Below are positions 1-15,000 of a DNA stretch of 64,000 nucleotides, in pieces. The stretch spans positions 1 through 64,000 of the forward strand of contig CAXBGS010000006.1 of the NCBI GenBank assembly GCA_963975425.1, in the 5' to 3' direction. Each line of letters opens with the position of its first letter. Within the stretch, counting starts at the first letter, position 1. The notes below the pieces were generated by a model. That model saw nothing but the letters and a program-made list of their open reading frames with translations. It was not told where the DNA came from and did not search any database. The stretch comes from CAXBGS01 sp963975425. GTDB lineage: Bacteria; Planctomycetota; Planctomycetia; Pirellulales; Pirellulaceae. The position numbers and the translations under genes are program-made.

Positions 1-3000
1 CTTCGTTGATCACGACGGCCGAGTAAGTGACACCGTCGATCGTTGGCGCGACGTTCGTGGCCGTGATGACTTCCGTCGTCGTTCCACTATTCCCATCGCC
101 GTCAACGACGTCCAGCGTAACGGTGTAAGTGCCATTGTCGGTTGGTGTAAAGCTAAATGACGCACCGGTTCCCGCTGGAATGACTTGGCCGTTCGAAGCA
201 ACGACTGACCAATTGTAACTTGCGATTCCACCGACTTCGCCGACTGTTGAGCTGGTCAGGTTGATCGCGGTTCCTTCCGGACTATTCGCTGGGGCACCGC
301 CGATCGTGACATCGACATCCAGCATGAAGCTGCCGTCAACGGGTGTGATCGTCAGGCCGCCTTCATTCAGTTCGCCTTCGACATCCAATGTCGTTGTTCC
401 GGCGGGCGCATTGGCCGCAACGCCAAAGTCGAGTTGCAGAATGTTCCCTGTGCCACCTGGATGTGGAGTGGTATTGAAGACGGCGATCAATGCCGTTCCG
501 GTTGCATCATTGACGTTGGCAAAGACACTCCAACCGGCCAGTAGATCGACCGCGCTTACATCACCGTTGGCAAGATCGAGCTGTGTCGTGTCATAGCCGA
601 TCTCAAAGTTCGCACCCAACAGTCCGGCAGCATCGTCGGTGATTTCCATGAATACAGGAGTCGTCCCGCCACGTGTGCCGGTGTATCCCAAATCAATCTG
701 CACGGTTGGGTCGGGGCCGCTCGCAATGATCGGAGTGACTCCGGCCGGTAAATTGGGGATTTCGGGACGCGGCAGCGACACGCTTTTCTGAGCGACATAC
801 GAGGCATCCAGACCTGAAAGGGTGCCATCACCCGTGGCGTCACCGACGATGACGGGATCGGTCCAGTCATGTTCATCGAATCCGCTGTCCAAGTTCACGA
901 CCACGCGTGAGATTAATGATGAATCCAGAGCTGAATATCCGGCGTTGCCCGTAACATCGCCCAGGTAAACCGCTTTGTGGATTGCATCATCTGCGACGGC
1001 AGGAATATTGCCTTCGTTGACACGCAGTTCGGTGATGTCCAGTACATGCGATGCGGCGTAAGCGGCTGTTTCGGGGACCTCGGCTTCCAGGTCGTAGATC
1101 GCAACATTGCTGCCGGCAAGCGGAGTGACGCCCGACGCGGTCAACTCGATTAATCCTGGAGTCGATGTGTTGAACGTCACGGACCAGTCGCCTGGAAGTC
1201 CGACCGCTTTGGTCACATTCGTAATGTCCAGCAGATTCGGGTCATAAGTCAGATCCAAATCCACTGCCGTGACGCCCGCCGCGTCCGAAATTCGGATTGT
1301 CAAATTATCATCAGCGCCGTTGTCTGGTGTCAGGTCGATCGCCTGACCGGCGCCGCGTGCAAAGTCGTTGGCAAATCCGACGATCCGCGCACCCGCGTTA
1401 GACACACTAAACGCATTTACGTAATCGCCTCCTGCGGCGAAGTCATTGTTCCCATCGAGTAGCGCGCCGTTGCCGTCGTCGTTGAACGCTGCCGCATCGC
1501 TGGTCAACACAACGGTGTAGACGTCGTCTGCGAGAATGCCGCCGGTTTTTACAAAGTGAAGCGTATTCGATGCGGGGTCGAATGTCATCGATCCCATCAC
1601 CATTCCGGTCGACGCACCGACGATCGAAAGGTCAGCGGCTTCCAGTGAGGTTCCGTTGTCTGCACCGTCATACAGGTTCAGATCGTCAAGATCGGGTGAC
1701 CGATTGAACTGTACCGAAAAACCGCTTGCGGACGTTTGAAAATCGACGACTCGGAACGTGTCGTCAATCACTTCAACGTCAAACGTTTCGGTGTCGACGC
1801 CGCCGTCTTGGTCATCAACCTTGACCGTGGCCGTCATCGTTCCGAGTGACGTGTAGACAAACGGCGTTCCGTCACTGAGATCGAATGTACGGCTTGTCGT
1901 ATAGAAGTCTCGATCAAACGTGCTGTCCCCGTCAAAGTCGACTTGAACATGCCAGCCAATGTTCGGAACCATTCCGTCATCAATGCCGTCGCCTTCGGCG
2001 CCCGGATCCGTGATGGTCACTGTCTTCGTGAAACCAGCATTCAAGAACGCCGTGCTGTCGGCAATCGGGTCAAACGTGGGAGCAACATTGTTGACCTGAA
2101 TCGACGCGAATAGATCTGTCGCACCGCCATCGTTGTCTTTGATCACAACACGAACGGTGTGGTTAGGGTCATCCAGGAGGAATGACCCGGGGATGGTGGC
2201 GCTAGCACTGCTCGAATTAGCTATCTCACCAAGGGCCGTTTCAATCACACCATTGTTATTGAAGTCATAGTCGTACTTGAAGCCGTCCGCAATATCGTTG
2301 GAGGATGGATCTGTTTGTCCAACAACGATCACAAGCCCATTGGAACCCTCGTTGACTGAAACGCCACTAAACGCGAGTCCAGTCGGCGCAACGTTGTTGA
2401 CAACCAGTGGCAGTGTTCCGGCATCCGCATGCACACCGTCTTCGTCGTACAGCACCACTGAAATGGGGCCTGTATAAAGCTCGTCGTCGTCATACACCTT
2501 GGTCAGTGTCGTTGTGCCAGACTGAATATCGGATAACTCACTGGGCGACAGGGTAGTAAAGTTGCCATCGCCCCAAATCACGGTCGCCGAAATGACAGTG
2601 TCCATCCCCGGATCGGTGATCGGGCCGAGTGTCAAACTGTATGCCGATAGCGAGTTTTCGTCATGAGTCGCCGCACCAGAAAGCGCAACCGTAGGCGCAA
2701 CGTCCTTAACCATGACGTTGACCGTTCCGGCGGCAGCATAGGTGCCGTCTTCATCTGTGGCGGTCGCACCGATGACGTAGCTGTTCTCGCCGTCGGCGTA
2801 CATATGTGTCACCGAAGACGGATCACCGGAAACCGTTTGCACAGGGGTTCCATCACCCCAGTTGATTTCCCACTGAGTGATTGCGTCATCACCGGGATCA
2901 CTCGACGACAGATTTAACGTGTACGGTGCACCTTCATCGACATTCGTCGCACCGCTGATTGATAGGGTTGGATCCACATTGTCGACGAACACGTTGACGG

Positions 3001-6000
3001 CCCCAGAGGCGGCATATGTTCCGTCTTCGTCCGTGGCCGTCGCGGTGATGACGTGGCTGATGTCGCCATCGGCATAGGTGTGACTGGCAGTCCCCGGGTT
3101 GCCCGCGACAGTTTCCACCGCCGTGCCATCACCCCAGTCAATTTCCCACTGAGTGATTGTGTCGACACCCGGGTCGCTCGAAGCGAGATTCAAGGTGTAA
3201 ACGGAGCCTTCATCCACGTTTGATGCGCCGCTGATCGTCAATGTCGGTGCGACGTTGTCGACCATCACCGTGAAGGTTCCCGTGCCGACATGCGTGCCGT
3301 CTTCATCGGTGACCGTCGCCGAAATGTTGCGACTTACGTTGCCGTCGTCGTAGGTGTGAGTCGCCGAGTTTGGATTGCCGGCAATCGTATCCACCGTGCC
3401 ATCGCCCCAGTCGATCACCCATTGAGTGATCGTGTCATCACCGGGGTCACTCGAAGCAAGATTCAATGTGTAGGACGAACCTTCGTCCACATTGCTCGCG
3501 CCGCTAAGCATCAATGTCGGTGAGACGTCATTGACCATGACGGTTAACGAGTTATCGGTGAGTTGCCCTGATCCGTAATCTTCATCGAGAGTCAATTGGA
3601 TATTGTGAGTGGCCGGGCCATCGGCATAGGAGTGCGTGATGTTCAAGCCAGCAAGATCAAATGTTCCGAGGGGGACGGCGATTGTCTCTGTCGGCGTACC
3701 GTCGCCCCAGTCGATCGTCAGCGTATGGTCTTGAGGATCATTGGCGAACGTACCAAGAATCTGCACCGGATCGCCTTCATTGACTGCCGCCATGTCCAAC
3801 GACACAGTCAAGTTCGCGAGGTTAGCGAAATCGACAAACTGTAGATTCGTGTCATCGCCATCGTGGTAAATGGCGTTTTCGATCAGCAGTGCATTTGTCA
3901 GTGTTGCGTCGAACGTGTTTCCGAACGCGGGGACGTCTGGCGGTGATCCTTGCGGCCCCGCGACAACGTCTGGATTCAGATTGACAATTGCACCGGTCGA
4001 ACTGGACGACGACGTGTACCCAGTGAAGTTGTTGCCACCGGTGCTGGACCCTAACCCGGTGACGTTCCCATCTGCAACCGCATCGCCCAAGTCGACCAAT
4101 GCGCCCGATTGGATCAAGACACCGATCGTGTTGCTGGTTAGGTTGTTGTTCTCCGCCATCAAGATACCGCTGCCAGCAACGTCGATCCCTGTGGCTGATA
4201 CGTTGATTGTGCTGCCTTTAATGGCAACCTGTCCGCCAACAACGTTCAGTCCGGTTCCCACGCTGTTCGTGATGGTCAATCCGTCAAGCACCACATTTGT
4301 CGGACCCGTATTATCTTTTCCTGGTTCGCCAATTCGTATCCCGTGTTGATTGCCGTCCAATGTCATGCCATCGACGAGCAAGTCGTGGAGTATGGCCGGG
4401 TTTCCGCTGTAACTTGGATCGTTACCTGTCCCTCTTGCCTTAATGGTTAGGCCGGCACCGTTGACCGCGCCTCCGGTGCCCGAGTCGGTGATCAAACCCC
4501 CGATGATATCGATGTCAGCGTAGTTTCCGTATTTCAGATTGATATCGATTCCTGCGCCAAAGCTGCCGGTCGTTCCGCTCTGGTCGACGGTAACGTTCAT
4601 TAGGTCCGCATTATTCAGTTTTTCGAAGTACAAGCCTTTAAACTCGTTACTGCTAAAGCTGCTGTCCTGGATCAAAATGTTGCTGAAATTGGTTTCGTTG
4701 TTGGTGAACGAATTCGACGCATAGACGGTAACTCCGTAATCGTTAGCGTTGAATTGACTATTCAAGACGCTCAGACCGCTGGCGACTCCTTGGGTCGCAA
4801 CACGCATTCCCGTTACGTTGCCCGTTAGCGTCGCGTTGTTAAGCGTCAGGTTCGTTGCACTCCCCTGGATGTGTACACCTCGCCCGCTGGCATCGGCCTG
4901 GACGTTGATTAGCTGCACGCCGTCTGACGATCCTGTGAACTCGAACGCATCGTCCGCGTTGGTGACGCGCAGGTCGCTGATCACGACGAAATCGGACGAA
5001 ATATTAAATCCATTGCTGGAAGCGGGATTGATGATTGAATTCGTCGGGCCTTCGCCATCGATCGTTACTTGCTTATCGATCGTGACACTCTCGTTGAAGG
5101 TGCCTGCTGACACATGAACGGTCCCGCCAGCGGAAACGATGTCCACACCACGCTGGATCGAACCATCGCCGACCACGCCGGAATCGGCCGCATCGGTGAT
5201 GAACGATTCATTGGATTGAATGTCAACGAAGCCTTTGTATGGTCCAAACGTGACTCCGTGCGTCGGGTTCAGCTTATCCACGTAGTGCAAAATACGGTCT
5301 TCGACGCCGAAGGCCTCAGGTAGCAAAAGACTGGAAGCTTCGATCGACATCCCACCCACGGTCCACGACGTGTCTGTACCATCGGCCCTCAAGAATGCGA
5401 ATCCATTGTCCGGTGCGAACTCGATTTCGTGGCGTTGGGTGCTGCCAGCGTTTAGTCCTCGGAACGCCGTGTTGCCTAAATCGACGGTGGCTGGAGTTGT
5501 AATCGTCCCGCTGCCCACTCCGTCGAATCGCAGACTGGCTCCCCAGCCGCCTGTGATTTCCGAACTGGTTCCTCCGAGGGCGACATCGGTGAATGTCAAG
5601 TTGTTCACATCGCTGTAGCGCTGAACGCCGATCATTTGCGTTTTGTACTTGCCACTGATATCAACGTTGGTCAGTGACACCGTGCCGATCGGCATTTCGT
5701 TGATGCCATCGCCGTCACCAACGCCACGGAACTGAATTCCCGACTGTGCGCCCGTGCCTGCAAGCTCGTTACGGTTGCCCACCAAAGTCAGGTTGCTCAG
5801 GCTCGCGTTGTTGTTGAAGCCAAAGAATTGAATGTCGGCGCTGCCGCCTCCGCCTGTAATGCCGTTGTTGCTGAAGATCAGATCCGACAAGTTGACCTGG
5901 TCGACCAGGGCCGACGTTGCGGTACTGCCGCTAACGTAGATTCCGTTTTGGCGGAAGTTGGTGATGTCTGCATTGGATACCGAAACCAGAGCAACATCGG

Positions 6001-9000
6001 CACCGCTTTCTACTCGCACGCCGTAGCTGGCCGTAGAAACGCCATCAAGGTTGATGTGATCAAGCGTGACTTGGTCGTCCACTGTTCCAAACGTGCCACT
6101 ACTCAGAACGGTAAATGCCGTACCACTTGCCAACGGGCTAACTGTCGTGCCGCCACCGCTATCGCCTACGATATCCACATCCTTAGGAATTGTGACGTTC
6201 TCAACAAAGGCCCCCGCCGCGACATTCACGGTTCCACCATCGGCAACGATATCGACACCGCGTTGAATCGAACCATCGCCGACGACCGTTTCCGGATCCG
6301 TTTCAGCTTGATCTGTCACGAATGCCTGATTGGCCTGGATATCAACAAAACCTTTGTACGCACCAAACGTTCCGCCGTGCGTCGGATTCAGTTTATCCAC
6401 GTAATGCAGAATGCGGTTTTCGACGGCGAAGGCCTGAGACAGATTAAGAGCCGATGCGGCGATGTCTGAACCGCCGATATCCCAACTGGTTTCTGTTCCG
6501 TCGGCCCTCAAGAATGCGAATCCATTGTCCGGTGCGAACTCGATTTCGTGGCGTTGGGTGCTGCCAGCGTTTAGTCCTCGGAACGCCGTGTTGCCTAAAT
6601 CGACGGTGGCTGGAGTTGTAATCGTCCCGCTGCCCACTCCGTCGAATCGCAGACTGGCTCCCCAGCCGCCTGTGATTTCCGAACTGGTTCCTCCGAGGGC
6701 GACATCGGTGAATGTCAAGTTGTTCACATCGCTGTAGCGCTGAACGCCGATCATTTGCGTTTTGTACTTGCCACTGATATCAACGTTGGTCAGTGACACC
6801 GTGCCGATCGGCATTTCGTTGATGCCATCGCCGTCACCAACGCCACGGAACTGAATTCCCGACTGTGCGCCCGTGCCTGCAAGCTCGTTACGGTTGCCCA
6901 CCAAAGTCAGGTTGCTCAGGCTCGCGTTGTTGTTGAAGCCAAAGAATTGAATGTCGGCGCTGCCGCCTCCGCCTGTAATGCCGTTGTTGCTGAAGATCAG
7001 ATCCGACAAGTTGACCTGGTCGACCAGGGCCGACGTTGCGGTACTGCCGCTAACGTAGATTCCGTTTTGGCGGAAGTTGGTGATGTCTGCATTGGATACC
7101 GAAACCAGAGCAACATCGGCACCGCTTTCTACTCGCACGCCGTAGCTGGCCGTAGAAACGCCATCAAGGTTGATGTGGTCGAGCGTGACCTGATCATCGG
7201 CGTCACCGAAAGTGCCTGTTGACAAAACTGTGAATGCGGTGCCGGTGGACGGCGATACAGACGTTCCGCCGGAGCCATCCCCGGAAATATCGATGTCTTT
7301 ATCGATCGTAACATTCTCGTCGTAGGTGCCCGTCTCAACGTTGATCAGATCCCCTGCATCGGCTGCATCAACCGCATTCTGAATCGACTCGTCGGAATTA
7401 CCTGTACCCGGCGTCGTCACGAACAACTCGCCAGCGACCGTACGGATCAGTCCCGAACTCGAATCGTCGACCGCATGAAACATTTTGTCTTCGATGCGGA
7501 AGTCGCCCGTTTCATCAAACGTCGCGGTTGTCGAAGTCAGATCAATCGCCAGTGACGACTGATTGTCGATGAAATAGTCGTCACCGCCGAAAGTATTGCC
7601 TGGGCCAATCGTGATCGCACTCGCGGAAGTGAGCAACTGAACGTCGATCAGGTTGTCATTAGCATTGTCAAACATGTTGTCGGCGATCGATGCCGAACCA
7701 GCGATTCGGACGCCAATGTCCAAGTTTCGCAGTGTTGCACCGCTCACGCTGGCCGATGCGTCCGACGCAATATCGACACCGATACCCGAATTGCCGGTGA
7801 CACTGCCGCCAGAAATGTCCGCCGATGCGTCGATGCCGCCAACGTCAAATGCGGTGTCAGTATTGGTGACAATGTTGCCGCTCAACTGTACCGGCAAAGT
7901 TCCAGTGTAATCCTGTGGAGTGCCAAAATAGACGTCCAGCCAATCGAATCCGACGTCGGCTTGGTCAACCGTATTGTCTGAGTAGCTGACCGTGCTGGTT
8001 GCTCCGGAGTGTGAGGTGACTCGAAACCCAATTTGGCTATTCGTGTTTCCCGCATGGCCGATGAAGGTGTTGTTTGCGACCATGATGTCACTTTCGTGAG
8101 TATGGCCGTTTTCCCAAACACCATAGATCCGCTCATCGCCACCATTAAGAACGACAAAATCATTGTTCGTGATTTTCAAGTTGTCGTAATTGACACCGCC
8201 GTGTGTGGTCGATTGGATGCCGAAACTCGTGCCGTTTCCGTTCCCAACAAACTCGAAAAGGTTGTTGTTGATCGTGATGTTCGTACCGCGACTGTAGTAG
8301 ACGCCGATATTCTGATTCCCGTCTGACAACGAATCAGCCGCGACGCGGATCGTCATGTTCTGCACAGTCAGATTGCTGTAATCATCTCCGCTGAAGTAGA
8401 ACCCAATCGCATTGTCAAAATCGAGGATTGAGAAATTCTCAAACGTCCATCCCGTGTTGGTGCCGTTGTCAAAAGCGACGAACACGCCTTCCAGATTCGC
8501 GGTTGCAACATCGCCCGGTCCCTGAATCGAGATGCCGTCCGTCAATTCCGCTGTCACTGTGACGTTGTTTTGATTGTCACCCAGCAACACGCCCCAGTCG
8601 TCATCCGTGCTGGCAACGCCATCGTTACCGAGTTCCCATGACGCCAACGCAAAGGGTTCATTCCAGTTGAAGACGTTGTCTGGGTCATTGGCCACCAGTA
8701 CGATCGTATCGCCGTCATTGGCGGCTTCGACCGCACGCATGATTCGTAAGTAATCGTTGTCAGTGGCTGTAGCGGTCACCACTGGCATGACCGCGATTGT
8801 GGTTCCCAGACGAACCAAGCCCACGGCGCTATCATCGAGTTCGTCTCGAATCTGCTCGCCCGCTTGGGCACGTTGGGTCGGTGTCATCGCGCTAACGGCA
8901 ATACCACCAAGTGACAATCCCGTGCCGTCGATTTCACTGTCATCGTAAGCACCATTGGTAAGGGCAACGTAGTCGCCGCTTTGACCACCAATCGAAATGC

Positions 9001-12000
9001 TGCCCAACGAGTCTCCCGTCAGGGTAGCTGTCGAACCGTCCAGCAAGGCACCCGTTGTGCCTCCGCTGATTGTGTTTCCGACTCCGATTGATAGTTCACC
9101 GTTGTCGCCAATGCCCACGCCAACAATATTGCCAGTCAGGGTGTTGCCCGAGATCGCAGCGATCCCGTTCGCGACGGAGATTCCGGTGTCGTTTCCGGTC
9201 AGTACCAGATGATTGGTAACCGATACCGTCCCACCGTCGATAACGATTCCGGTGCTATCGCTTGATCCACCGGTAATCGAATTGGCGACGACGGTTGCAT
9301 CACTGTTAAAGGTGTACACGCCCACGTCATTTCCGCTGAGCGTATTATTTGCAACGGCGACCGTTTCGATTCCATTGTTGTACAGCAAGATGCCTGTCGA
9401 GTCGGTGCCGGTCGTCGTGTATTCGTGGCCCATGATCGTGTTGTCAGCCACGGTGCCCTGAACGCCACCCAGCAGCACGATGCCGTTTTGTGCGATTTCT
9501 CCGGTCGGGCCTGTGCCGGTGATTGTGTTGCCGGTGATTGTTGCCGACAGCGTTCCGCCCGACTCGCGGATATCAATCCCATTCTTTTGGTAGTCTTTGA
9601 TCGTGCTGTTGGTCACGCTAACTACATGCGTTCCCGAATCATTGCCCACAAAGATTGCGCGTCCGCGTTGGGATCCGTTCAAAGGCATATCTCGCACGCC
9701 TTGAACGGTCACGTCGTTGATCGATGCGTGGGCGTTGTAGACACCTATGCCGACAAAGTCGCTTCCCACGGTGCCGCCGTTGCCCGCACCGGCAACGGTG
9801 AGGCCACTGACCGAGACATTTGCGTCATCCACGATGGACAAAATCGCATGTTTGGTGCCCGAATGGACAAAACTGCTATCCAGGGTGGTCGGTGATTGGA
9901 TCACCGTCGTCATGCCTGCACCAACAACAGTCAAATTCTTGTTGATCCAAACTTGCTCGATGTAAGTTCCGGCTTCGATATTAACCGTATCCCAAGCCGC
10001 TGCGGCATCGACAGCCAACTGGATTGTTTCATCGCTTTGCCCGGGGACGCTATTGCCAGTCACATAGACTTGACCGGCTGAAACGCGAATCAACCCAGAA
10101 GTGGCATTGTCCGGGCCGTGATACATCTTGTCTTCGATGCGGAAATTATTCGTCTCATCAAACGTCGAGGTCGTACCGACCAAGTCAATGTCTTGCGAAG
10201 ACAGGTTCTCGATGAAGTAACGATCACCGCCAAATGCATTGAGCGCACCGATCGTGACGACGCCTGCATTGTCCGCGATCCGGATATCCGTCGTATTGTC
10301 GTTCGTTAGATCTTCGAAATCATTTCCGGTCAGGGTTGCCTTGGCGTCGATGCCGCCGATGTCGACGGCGATGCCTGAACTGCTAACGGTGTTGTTGGTG
10401 AGCAAAACGGCGTGGCTGCCGGAGTAGTCCTGTACCACACTTCCGCTGCCATACACATCCAACCACTTAAAGGCTGTGTCAGCGTTGCCGACGGTGTTGC
10501 CGGAGTACTGCACCGTCGTACTGGCGCTTGAATGCGACGTGACGCGGAAGGCGGTTTGCACATCGGTGTTGCCAGTATTGCCCATAAACGTATTGCCGCT
10601 GACCGTGATGTCACTTTCATGGGCATGGCCGTTTTCCCAGATGCCGTAAATTTTTTCGCCACCCGCATTCTGGACGCTGATCGTATTGTTGGTGATTTGT
10701 AGGCCGTCGTAACGGTCTCCACCGTGGGTCGTCGACTGAATGGCAAGGCTGGTGCCGGACCCGGATCCGTCCAGGGTGATCCGGTTGTTCGTGATCGTGA
10801 TGCCATCGCCACCGCTGTAATACAAACCAATGTTTTGGAAGGCGTCACTGCCAGAGGGATCGTCGGCCGCTACACGCACATCCAAGTTTTGGATTTTTAG
10901 CCCGCTGTAATGTGTTCCTGTCGAGGAATACATGCCGATCGCTACATCGAAGTCGAGGATATCAAAATTCTCAAACGTCCAGCCCGTGTTTTCTCCCGAA
11001 CTGGCAAACACGCCTTCGAGGTCCGCCGTTGCAATATCGCCCGGCCCCTGGATGGTGATGTCTTGGCTGTCGTCGGCGGTAACCTTGACGTTGCTCAGGC
11101 CCGCAGGCAGATATGCGGCCCAGTCGTCGCCTCCACCTGCAACGCCGTCGTTACCAAGTTCCCACGATGCGAGTGCGTTGGTTTCATCCCAATCGAAAAA
11201 ATTGTCCGCACCATTGGCGACCAACATGATCGTATCGCCGTCATTGGCGGCTTCGACCGCACGCATGATTCGTAAGTAATCGTTGTCAGTGGCTGTAGCC
11301 GTCCCAACCGGCATGACAGCGATCGTGGTTCCCAGACGTATCAGCCCCAAGTTGCCGTCATCGAGTTCATCTAGGATCTTCTCGCCCGCTTGGGCACGTT
11401 GGGTCGGTGTCATCGCGCTCACGGCAATACCACCAAGTGACAATCCCGTGCCGTCGAGATCCCCATCGTCGAAGGCGTTGTTGGTCAGCGCGATATGATT
11501 GCCGCTTTGTCCTGAGATCGTCAGATCGTTCAGATCCAATCCCGTGAGGGCTACGTTGGTGCCATCGAATAACAGGCCGGTTGTGCCGCCGGTGATTGTA
11601 TTTCCAATACCAACGGTCAATGTTCCGTCCGCACTAACTGACGTCCCTGTGTCGTTTCCAGTGAGCGTCGCGGCAGTCAGTACGGCTGTGCCGCCTGATA
11701 CCGCCACGCCGGACTCCGTCGTGCCTTCCACTTGATCGCTGACGGTGGCAACGCCGCCGGTAACCGCAATGCCGGTTGTCAGACCTGCGGTGTATATGTT
11801 GTCCGTGACAACGCCGATTTGAACACCAGCGGTTGCGAACGTACTGCCCGGAAGATTGTCTGCCACGGTGATCGCCGTGCCGATCGCTCCTGATGTTGCG
11901 GATGGCTTCAATGAGTTTCCATCAATTGAGGCTTCAATCGGCAACGTCGTACTGTCACCGCTGCTCGGAGCATCGGAATCGATCGCAATGTGCACGTAAT

Positions 12001-15000
12001 CGTTACCGCTGAGGACGTCGCGGACGGAATAGGCTGGCAGTGGCGATGACGTATTGAAGTCGACTACCGTGGTTGGCGTGAAGGTGTTGCCAGAGATCGA
12101 AACAGCAGCTGCATTGCCCACCGAGACGCCGATGACGTGGCCGGTGAAGGTGTTCCCCGTAAGCGAGATCGGTACGGAGTTTGGGTTCTGGTTAATTACC
12201 GCAGCTTGCTGGGTATTGAACGGATCACCCATGGTGGGCGTGAAGGCGTTGTTGCTGACTTGGATCCCGGTCGCGGAACCGTTGGGACCGCTGATGTTGA
12301 GACCTCCTCCGCCGCCGCGATGCTGTCCGACGAAGTTGTTCCCATCGATGACGCTCGTGCCATCGCCACCGGCACCTGCCGATGCGAATTGGAACAATAA
12401 ATCATTTGCCGCGCCCGAAAGCGTGTTGCCGGTGACATTCGCTTCGACCTGAGCTAGCCAAATCGCACGCTGGAAGAAACTCGCGCCGCTGTCAATGTCG
12501 ACGGTGTTATTGGTAATTGAAACGGTTGGTACTGTCCCGGCACTACCATCGTAGAGAACGATCCCGGCGGCACGCACCGAAAGGCTTGGAGAGTCACTCC
12601 AGTTCGCAGGACTGTCGCCGACAGAAGTGATAATGTTCCCGTCAATTACCAAGTTATCAAAGTCAACCGACGAATCACCGTTGGGAATTGCGCTGATACC
12701 CACGGGGGCGACCGGGGAGCCGCTTCCATCATCATTTTGATTGACTTGAAGCGCAAAGCCGCTGATCGTGACATTAGGAGCGGAGACAGAAATCACGGAT
12801 TGCTGAGAACCCGTCGTTGGAGCGATCATGGCTCCCTGCGACGTCAATGACTGAAATGTGATCGAACGGTTGATCGTCACGGCTTCATCGTAAACGCCGT
12901 CAAGAACATGAACCGTGCCCCCGTCGGCCACGGCATCAATCGCATCTTGCAACGTAGCAAACGCGTCGTAGCCAAACGTTTTGCCTGATACCGCTTCATC
13001 GTCGACACCATCACTTTGCACCGTATCGCCCGGTTCGACCGTTCCTGGTGAACCGCCGGAGTCATTGGAAAATTCTTGCCATGTATCGTTGACCCACACC
13101 TCGGTCGGACGCGCAATCGTCAGCTCAACGTCATTGCCATCACCACCGACATAGCTAACCGTCATCGGGACGCCGGCCACCATGATCATGTTGCCTTCGT
13201 CGAGGCCGTCAAAGGTGTTGCTGACAGGATCGGTGCCGTCATTGTCGATGATTGTGAAAGACACGCCAGGCGTCGGCGAGAATCCTCGGTTGACTTCTAA
13301 TTCGGCATCCCCCAAGTCGACGATTCCGTTGACAACCAAGTTGTCGTATTGAGTCGCCGGATCCGTGCCGTCCAGCTCGATTGGCAATGTGTCATCGCCA
13401 TCGAGTGTTAGGTCACCATTGATCGTCACTTGACCGGGGCTCGATCCCGGGGCAAGCGTGATTCGCTTGCTGGTCGCATCCAGGTTGTCGGTATAGGTTC
13501 CCGAGTGGATGTGGAGTGTCCCGCCGTTCGGTCCGGTGGCATCAAGCAAACCGACAGCCTCGGTCAGTCGACCCGCCGCACCATCCTGGGCCAATTCTGC
13601 GATCACGTGCAACGTGCTGAAGTCGCCTTGGAATCCGAAGGTGGCGGGATCCGTATCGACGCCTGAATCCAAATAAGACGTGATGTCAAAATTCTCAACG
13701 CCGGGCCCTAGAACATCAGGTTGTCCACCAGGCGCCACGGCGGTGCCTCCAAACGCGACTGGAATCTGGGAAGCATATCCCGGTTCGGTACTGTTGGCCG
13801 TGGAGATCACCGGATTGTTGGTGCCAAACCAGTTGCCGCTAAAATCTTTTAAGTTCGTGCCAGGAGTCGGAAGACTACCGCCGGATTGACGTTCGACGAT
13901 CTGTCCGTACCAGTTTCCGCTGATGTCATTGTTGAAAAAACTGCTGTTGATGGCCGTCTGAACGGGTGAGTTTGTTCCGCTGCTTGCATCAAGAAACAAG
14001 ATGCCCACCGTCCAATTGTTGGTGATCTTGTTCTGCTGCACTGATAAACCGTCGGTCTGATTACGGAACAGCAGACCCGTGCGGTTATCGTCAATCACAT
14101 TGTTCGCGATCACGTGGTCGGATGAATTGTTGACATCAATACCTGTGCGGTTTCCGGTGATCGTGTTGCCATGGATCATGGTGCCGGCGATGCTCTGGCC
14201 TTGAATCGCGATGCCAGCGGAATTCAACGTCGGGTCATTCCAGTCGGTCGTGTTGTTTCCTTCACGAGTGATGGTGAATCCTTCGATCTCGACATTGCTG
14301 GCACTCACACGGATCGTGGCGGAATTGCCGCCCATTACACCGGAAATCGTTGTGCCGCCTGGTTCAGGGCCGGCGCCCAAGAGATGCACGGGTTGGATGA
14401 CATTCACGTCTTCAACGAACGCATCACCGACAACGTTAACTGTGTCGCCTGCATCGGCTGCGTCGACTCCACGTTGGATGGATCCGCTATCGGTGGTGAC
14501 AAATTGATGCCCGTCGCTGAACGTCACCACGCCTAGTCCGCTGACGTCCAGTGCATGGTGGATCTTGTCCTCGAGGGCAAACAAATCTGGTAAGTCTGCC
14601 ACGGGATCCAAACTGCCCGCGCGATTGGGCATCGCTGCGCCGAGGTCGAACAGGTTGTCTTGGACGTCCAAATTGGCAGCAAACGGAGCTGTCGTCGTCG
14701 TGCCGTACTGGTGGTAGTACGGTCGTGAACTGTCGGTTGAGTCGGCTTGGATTTCAGCATCCAGGTAGATGAATTGATCAAGGTCGCCTTCGAACGTATT
14801 GGCAAGCAGGCCGGCGCCACCAATCGTGATCGTACCGAATGTTGCGCCCGCAGCGTTGTGGTTCAGAAATTCGATTCCGCGTCCGCCCGCAACGTTACTT
14901 TCACCGAACGTGTTTCCTTGAATCGTCGCATTCATTTCCACCGGATTGGGAGCGCCGCCAGTCGCGACCTTATTGCTAACTTGGACATGCACAAAATCGC

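Noticed and set aside
5828..6469. 213-residue plus-strand open frame
   Set aside because: It is antisense to the giant gene, its sequence repeats exactly with the 677-bp duplication, and the minus-strand frame is clearly coding.
2490..11530. CRISPR array or short-interspersed-repeat interpretation of the regular repeats
   Set aside because: Repeats are coding, in frame and protein-domain sized, without constant repeat and unique spacer structure.
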